From an uncultured Acetatifactor sp. (GTDB taxonomy: Bacteria > Bacillota > Clostridia > Lachnospirales > Lachnospiraceae): 17,325 nucleotides of DNA. Position 1 is the first letter of the stretch; each line of letters starts with the position of its first letter. A program made the translations under genes and the position numbers. Under the pieces are notes generated by a model. It did no database searches, was not told the DNA's origin, and saw only the letters and a list, made by a program, of their open reading frames with translations. Location: contig CANRZC010000013.1 in the NCBI GenBank assembly GCA_947644185.1, positions 1-17,325 on the forward strand, given 5' to 3'. Positions 14,537 through 17,325 of this stretch are shown piece by piece.

Positions 14537-17152
14537 ATGGCAGGAGGGCATATGAGGATAAAGGGAATGAAAGGGATGATACTGATTGCAACCTGTGTCC
14601 TGACAGCAGTGCTGTGCGCCTGTGGGAATGAGGAATCAGTCCCGGGCGGTACCACAAGGCAAGGGAGTGCGGGAGAAGAAGCTTCAGAGGAGAACGGTAC
14701 AGAGCAGAAAGCTGCGGGGCAGGAGGACCCTATGGAGCAGGAAGATGTAGAGCAGAAAGCGGCAGAAGCGGAGGCAGGGATGAAAGAGACCACAGAGCGA
14801 GAGAGACAGACATATCTGCAGAACCCGATTGCCAGTGTGCGGGAAGACGCTTGGTACGACTACGGTACCGGAGATCCTTTTGTGATGCGGTACAATGGCA
14901 CATACTATCTGTACATGAGCACAAGGGACACGGAAGTGGGCGTCAAGTGTTTCCGATCAAGGGATTTGGTGAACTGGGATTATCAGGGACTATGCTGTAC
15001 GGAGGAGATTACAAAAGGAGCCTACGCGCCTGAGGTGGTATACTACAATGGAGACTTCTATATGTATACCTCTCCAGGGGGCAATGGACATTATGTTTTG
15101 AAGAGCCCATCCCCCACAGGACCGTTTTTAGTGGATTCGGACAATTTCGGACTTTCCATAGACGGCTCAGTATTCATGGATGACGATGGGAAATGGTACT
15201 TCCTCCATGCTGGTGACAACTGTATCCTGGCAAACGAAATGACGGCACCCAATGAGGTAAGCCCAGTCTCTAAGGCCACCAATACTTCCATGAGTGGTTG
15301 GACAGAGGGAGCCATGACAATCAAGCATGACGGTCGGTACTATATGACATACACGGGAAATCATGTGTTCAGCAAGGGATACCGCATCAATTACGCAGTG
15401 GGGGACAGCTTTGAGCGGATTGCACCCTCGAAGGATAATCCTGTACTGATCCATACCCTGGGGGATACCTATGGCATTGGACATAGCTCCACGGTCAAAG
15501 GGCCGGATCTGGACAGCTATTATATTGTGTACCACACGCTAATTGGACGTGCCAGAGAGGGTATGCCAAAGCGGGAGATGAACATTGACAGGATTGTCTT
15601 CAATGGAGACAAAATGGATATCCTGGGACCGACATTGACAGGGCAACAGATGCCGGATTTTCCGGCAGTGACCTCGTACTTTGAGGAGGAAGAGGAACTG
15701 GCGGACTGGGAAGTCCAGGGAGAGGCTCAGGTTGCGGAATACTTAGGGGCGGATGGGGGGCTGTTATTGACCGCAGGAAGTCAGGTCATCAGCCTTGGAT
15801 CGCTGGGAGATACCTTCACGGCAGAGTACAATCTGTATTCACTGGCAAAGCAGGGAAGAATAGGCGGCTATTTTCATTATACAGATGAAGAGAACTACGG
15901 TGCATTCCAGATTGACTTAGCCAGCGGAAAAGTCTGGGTCACCACTGTGGAGGCCGGAAAGGAGACTGGATATGAGATGGCGCTGCCGGAAAGCTTTGGG
16001 GAGCCGGTGGACTTTGGGGTAAGCCAGACCTTTCAGGTGGAGAAAAAAGAGGGGACGTATACCTTATACTTTCAGGACAAAGCTGTGGGAACTTTCCGCT
16101 GTGGGCTGAAAGAGGGGGCCTTCGGGTACTTTGCAAAAGGATGTGAGGGCTGCTTTGGGTACATGGGGGCTGGCAGCGCGGCAGGCGGGGACAGCGCCTG
16201 TACCTATGAGAAGCCCCTGCCTGGGACAGTTCAAGGCATCCATGCGGTTTCTCTGTCTGAGGGGGCCAGGTTGTCTGAGGAGACAGAGGGGAGTAGGAGC
16301 CTGTTGCTTGGCACAGCGGGCAGCAGTGCGGAGTATATGGTTCGGGTAGATGCGGACGGACTCTATCAAATCTTTTTGGTGTATGTCGCAGAGAAAGAGG
16401 CGAAATACCGTATTTACATGGATGGCGCAGACATTCTGCCGCAGGCTGTAGCGGTGAAAGGCACGGGCGGGGACTATAACACCACCCCACTGCAGCAGGT
16501 TAGACTGGAAAAAGGGACACATGTCTTAAAGCTGGAGCTGGAGTCAGGGCCCATGGAGGTATGGGAATTTACCGTTTTTCCCTATGAGGAGGTGGAACCT
16601 CTTTTGGTGGAATATGACACTCTGGCGGACGAGGCGTTACTCTATGCGGATGGTACCTGGCGGGTGCAGGACGGTGTGCTGAAGCTTTCAGATCCCTCCC
16701 GCCCAGTGGGGAAGAGGCTGTACGGAAGTGAGAATTATGGAGACTACAGTGTGGAGGCAGATATTACGCCATTGGATGAAGACATGGATGTAGGATTGCT
16801 GTTCCGGGTGAGAAATCCGGCCAAAGGGGGTGCTGGTGACGATGCTGTCAAAGGGACTTATTTTGCCCAGGGATATTATGCAGGGATGACACGAAACGGT
16901 CTATGCCTTCTAAAAATCAATTATGGCCGGGAACAACTGGTGGATGTGCCCATGGAATTTGCCGTAAATGAAACATACCACATGAAGGCGGTGGTGGAGG
17001 GCTGCGTCATACGTGTCTATGTGGGGGATGAGCTCTGCCTGGAATATGAGGATCAGGAGAGTCCCTTCCTCTGTGGAAGTGCAGGAGTACGGGGATTTCT
17101 GTGTAATGTGGACATTGATAATTTCCGACTCATGGGATTAGAGGAAGAATAA
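14537..17152 (+). CDS. Modular GH43 lipoprotein with LamG-like and CBM-like modules
   Basis: Predicted surface glycosidase of 871 residues. ATG 14537 has GGGAGG at 14526-14531; ATG 14552 with AGGAGGG at 14542-14548 is an equally possible start. A hydrophobic signal ends in LCAC, making Cys29 the likely lipidation site. A Glu/Gln/Ala-rich linker (31-93) leads to a five-bladed GH43 propeller (about 95-375). The inverting catalytic triad is visible: base Asp113 in TGDPF, pKa modulator Asp209 in SIDGSVF and acid Glu257 in WTEGAM, with a conserved-type His315 in GIGHSS. After it come a LamG/concanavalin-like sandwich (about 380-548), a CBM6/35-like module (about 560-690, GTHVLKLELESGPMEVWEF) and a second LamG-like sandwich (about 691-868). 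GH43 enzymes mostly act on arabinose, xylose or galactose linkages; the subfamily cannot be set by eye. It is the last gene before the terminator. Confidence 0.92.
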   Translation: MAGGHMRIKGMKGMILIATCVLTAVLCACGNEESVPGGTTRQGSAGEEASEENGTEQKAAGQEDPMEQEDVEQKAAEAEAGMKETTERERQTYLQNPIASVREDAWYDYGTGDPFVMRYNGTYYLYMSTRDTEVGVKCFRSRDLVNWDYQGLCCTEEITKGAYAPEVVYYNGDFYMYTSPGGNGHYVLKSPSPTGPFLVDSDNFGLSIDGSVFMDDDGKWYFLHAGDNCILANEMTAPNEVSPVSKATNTSMSGWTEGAMTIKHDGRYYMTYTGNHVFSKGYRINYAVGDSFERIAPSKDNPVLIHTLGDTYGIGHSSTVKGPDLDSYYIVYHTLIGRAREGMPKREMNIDRIVFNGDKMDILGPTLTGQQMPDFPAVTSYFEEEEELADWEVQGEAQVAEYLGADGGLLLTAGSQVISLGSLGDTFTAEYNLYSLAKQGRIGGYFHYTDEENYGAFQIDLASGKVWVTTVEAGKETGYEMALPESFGEPVDFGVSQTFQVEKKEGTYTLYFQDKAVGTFRCGLKEGAFGYFAKGCEGCFGYMGAGSAAGGDSACTYEKPLPGTVQGIHAVSLSEGARLSEETEGSRSLLLGTAGSSAEYMVRVDADGLYQIFLVYVAEKEAKYRIYMDGADILPQAVAVKGTGGDYNTTPLQQVRLEKGTHVLKLELESGPMEVWEFTVFPYEEVEPLLVEYDTLADEALLYADGTWRVQDGVLKLSDPSRPVGKRLYGSENYGDYSVEADITPLDEDMDVGLLFRVRNPAKGGAGDDAVKGTYFAQGYYAGMTRNGLCLLKINYGREQLVDVPMEFAVNETYHMKAVVEGCVIRVYVGDELCLEYEDQESPFLCGSAGVRGFLCNVDIDNFRLMGLEEE

Positions 17153-17162
17153 TACATAAATC

Positions 17163-17209
17163 AAAAAGCCCCCGCAGGCCGGACATCCCCGGCCTGCGGG
17201 GGCTTTTTT
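17163..17209. terminator. Strong rho-independent terminator, probably bidirectional
   Basis: A perfect 20-bp inverted repeat, with arms at 17163-17182 and 17189-17208 and the loop ACATCC, has a very GC-rich core (CCCCCGCAGGCCGG). It is followed by a run of six T and preceded by a run of five A. It lies 10 bases after the GH43 stop and closes the operon. The A-run on the left means it can also stop transcription arriving from the right on the - strand. Confidence 0.95.
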
Positions 17210-17325
17210 CGGGGAGCTGATTGATTATCTAACGGCGAAAGAAAATGTGACGTTGACTTCTAAACTGCAGGGTTGATTGACAAAGTAAATTCCACTTTGC
17301 CATAGTAAAAGCAACCCCTAAGCAT
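17210..17325. other. Right-edge segment, no assignable gene
   Basis: Beyond the terminator are 116 bases without a recognisable gene. On the + strand TTGACA (17277-17282) and CATAGT (17301-17306, 4 of 6 consensus) with an 18-base spacer could be a weak promoter, and CAAAGT (17281-17286) / ACTTTG (17294-17299) is a 6-bp inverted repeat between them. On the - strand two frames stay open from the edge to stops at 17260-17262 (22 codons) and 17229-17231 (32 codons), so the 3' end of a converging gene is also possible. Neither reading is strong. Confidence 0.3.

Noticed and set aside
13973..14551. - strand frame of 192 codons opposite permease 4
   Set aside because: Rich in His, Gln and Arg, as is typical of the reverse strand of membrane protein genes; permease 4 has an intact EAA loop and helices.
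15939..16490. - strand frame of 183 codons opposite the GH43 accessory modules
   Set aside because: Proline, serine and cysteine-rich shadow; the + strand continues as regular beta-sandwich sequence.
1..17325. tRNA, rRNA, CRISPR array, insertion sequence or attachment site
   Set aside because: No regularly spaced repeats, transposase or integrase motifs, or RNA gene signatures were recognised on either strand.

Overview
The window holds one tightly packed ten-gene operon on the + strand (224-17152). It has a recognisable promoter at the left (126-155) and a strong rho-independent terminator at the right (17163-17209), so a whole transcription unit of about 17 kb appears to be present. Strong AGGAGG-type ribosome binding sites, AT-rich control DNA beside moderately GC-rich genes, Gram-positive-style lipoprotein signals and CUT1 sugar permeases without their own ATPase point to a Bacillota, most likely a gut Lachnospiraceae-type Clostridia. 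That assignment rests on style and family knowledge, not on a marker gene.

Layout: (1) a cytoplasmic GH2 glycosidase; (2) a very large membrane-anchored protein with two carbohydrate-binding-like beta-sandwich regions followed by a family-1 solute-binding domain; (3) a MalF-type permease; (4) a secreted NHL propeller / TPR / Yip1 membrane protein; (5) a DUF5696-like membrane-anchored protein that resembles a glycosidase; (6) a second MalF-type permease; (7) a MalG-type permease; (8) a conventional lipoprotein solute-binding protein; (9) a second MalG-type permease; (10) a large modular GH43 lipoprotein. Four junctions overlap, which suggests translational coupling. A 12-bp stem-loop lies after the conventional binding protein.

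Working model (inference): the GH43 lipoprotein trims a plant-type or other complex glycan at the cell surface. The two binding proteins capture the products, and two permease pairs (2 MalF + 2 MalG) import them using an ATPase encoded elsewhere. The GH2 enzyme finishes hydrolysis inside the cell.

The unusual part is the block 1979-10056: the giant anchored binding protein, its permease, the NHL-Yip1 protein and the DUF5696-like protein. This looks like an undercharacterised surface module joined to an otherwise ordinary oligosaccharide importer. No ATPase, regulator, RNA gene, CRISPR array or insertion sequence is visible.
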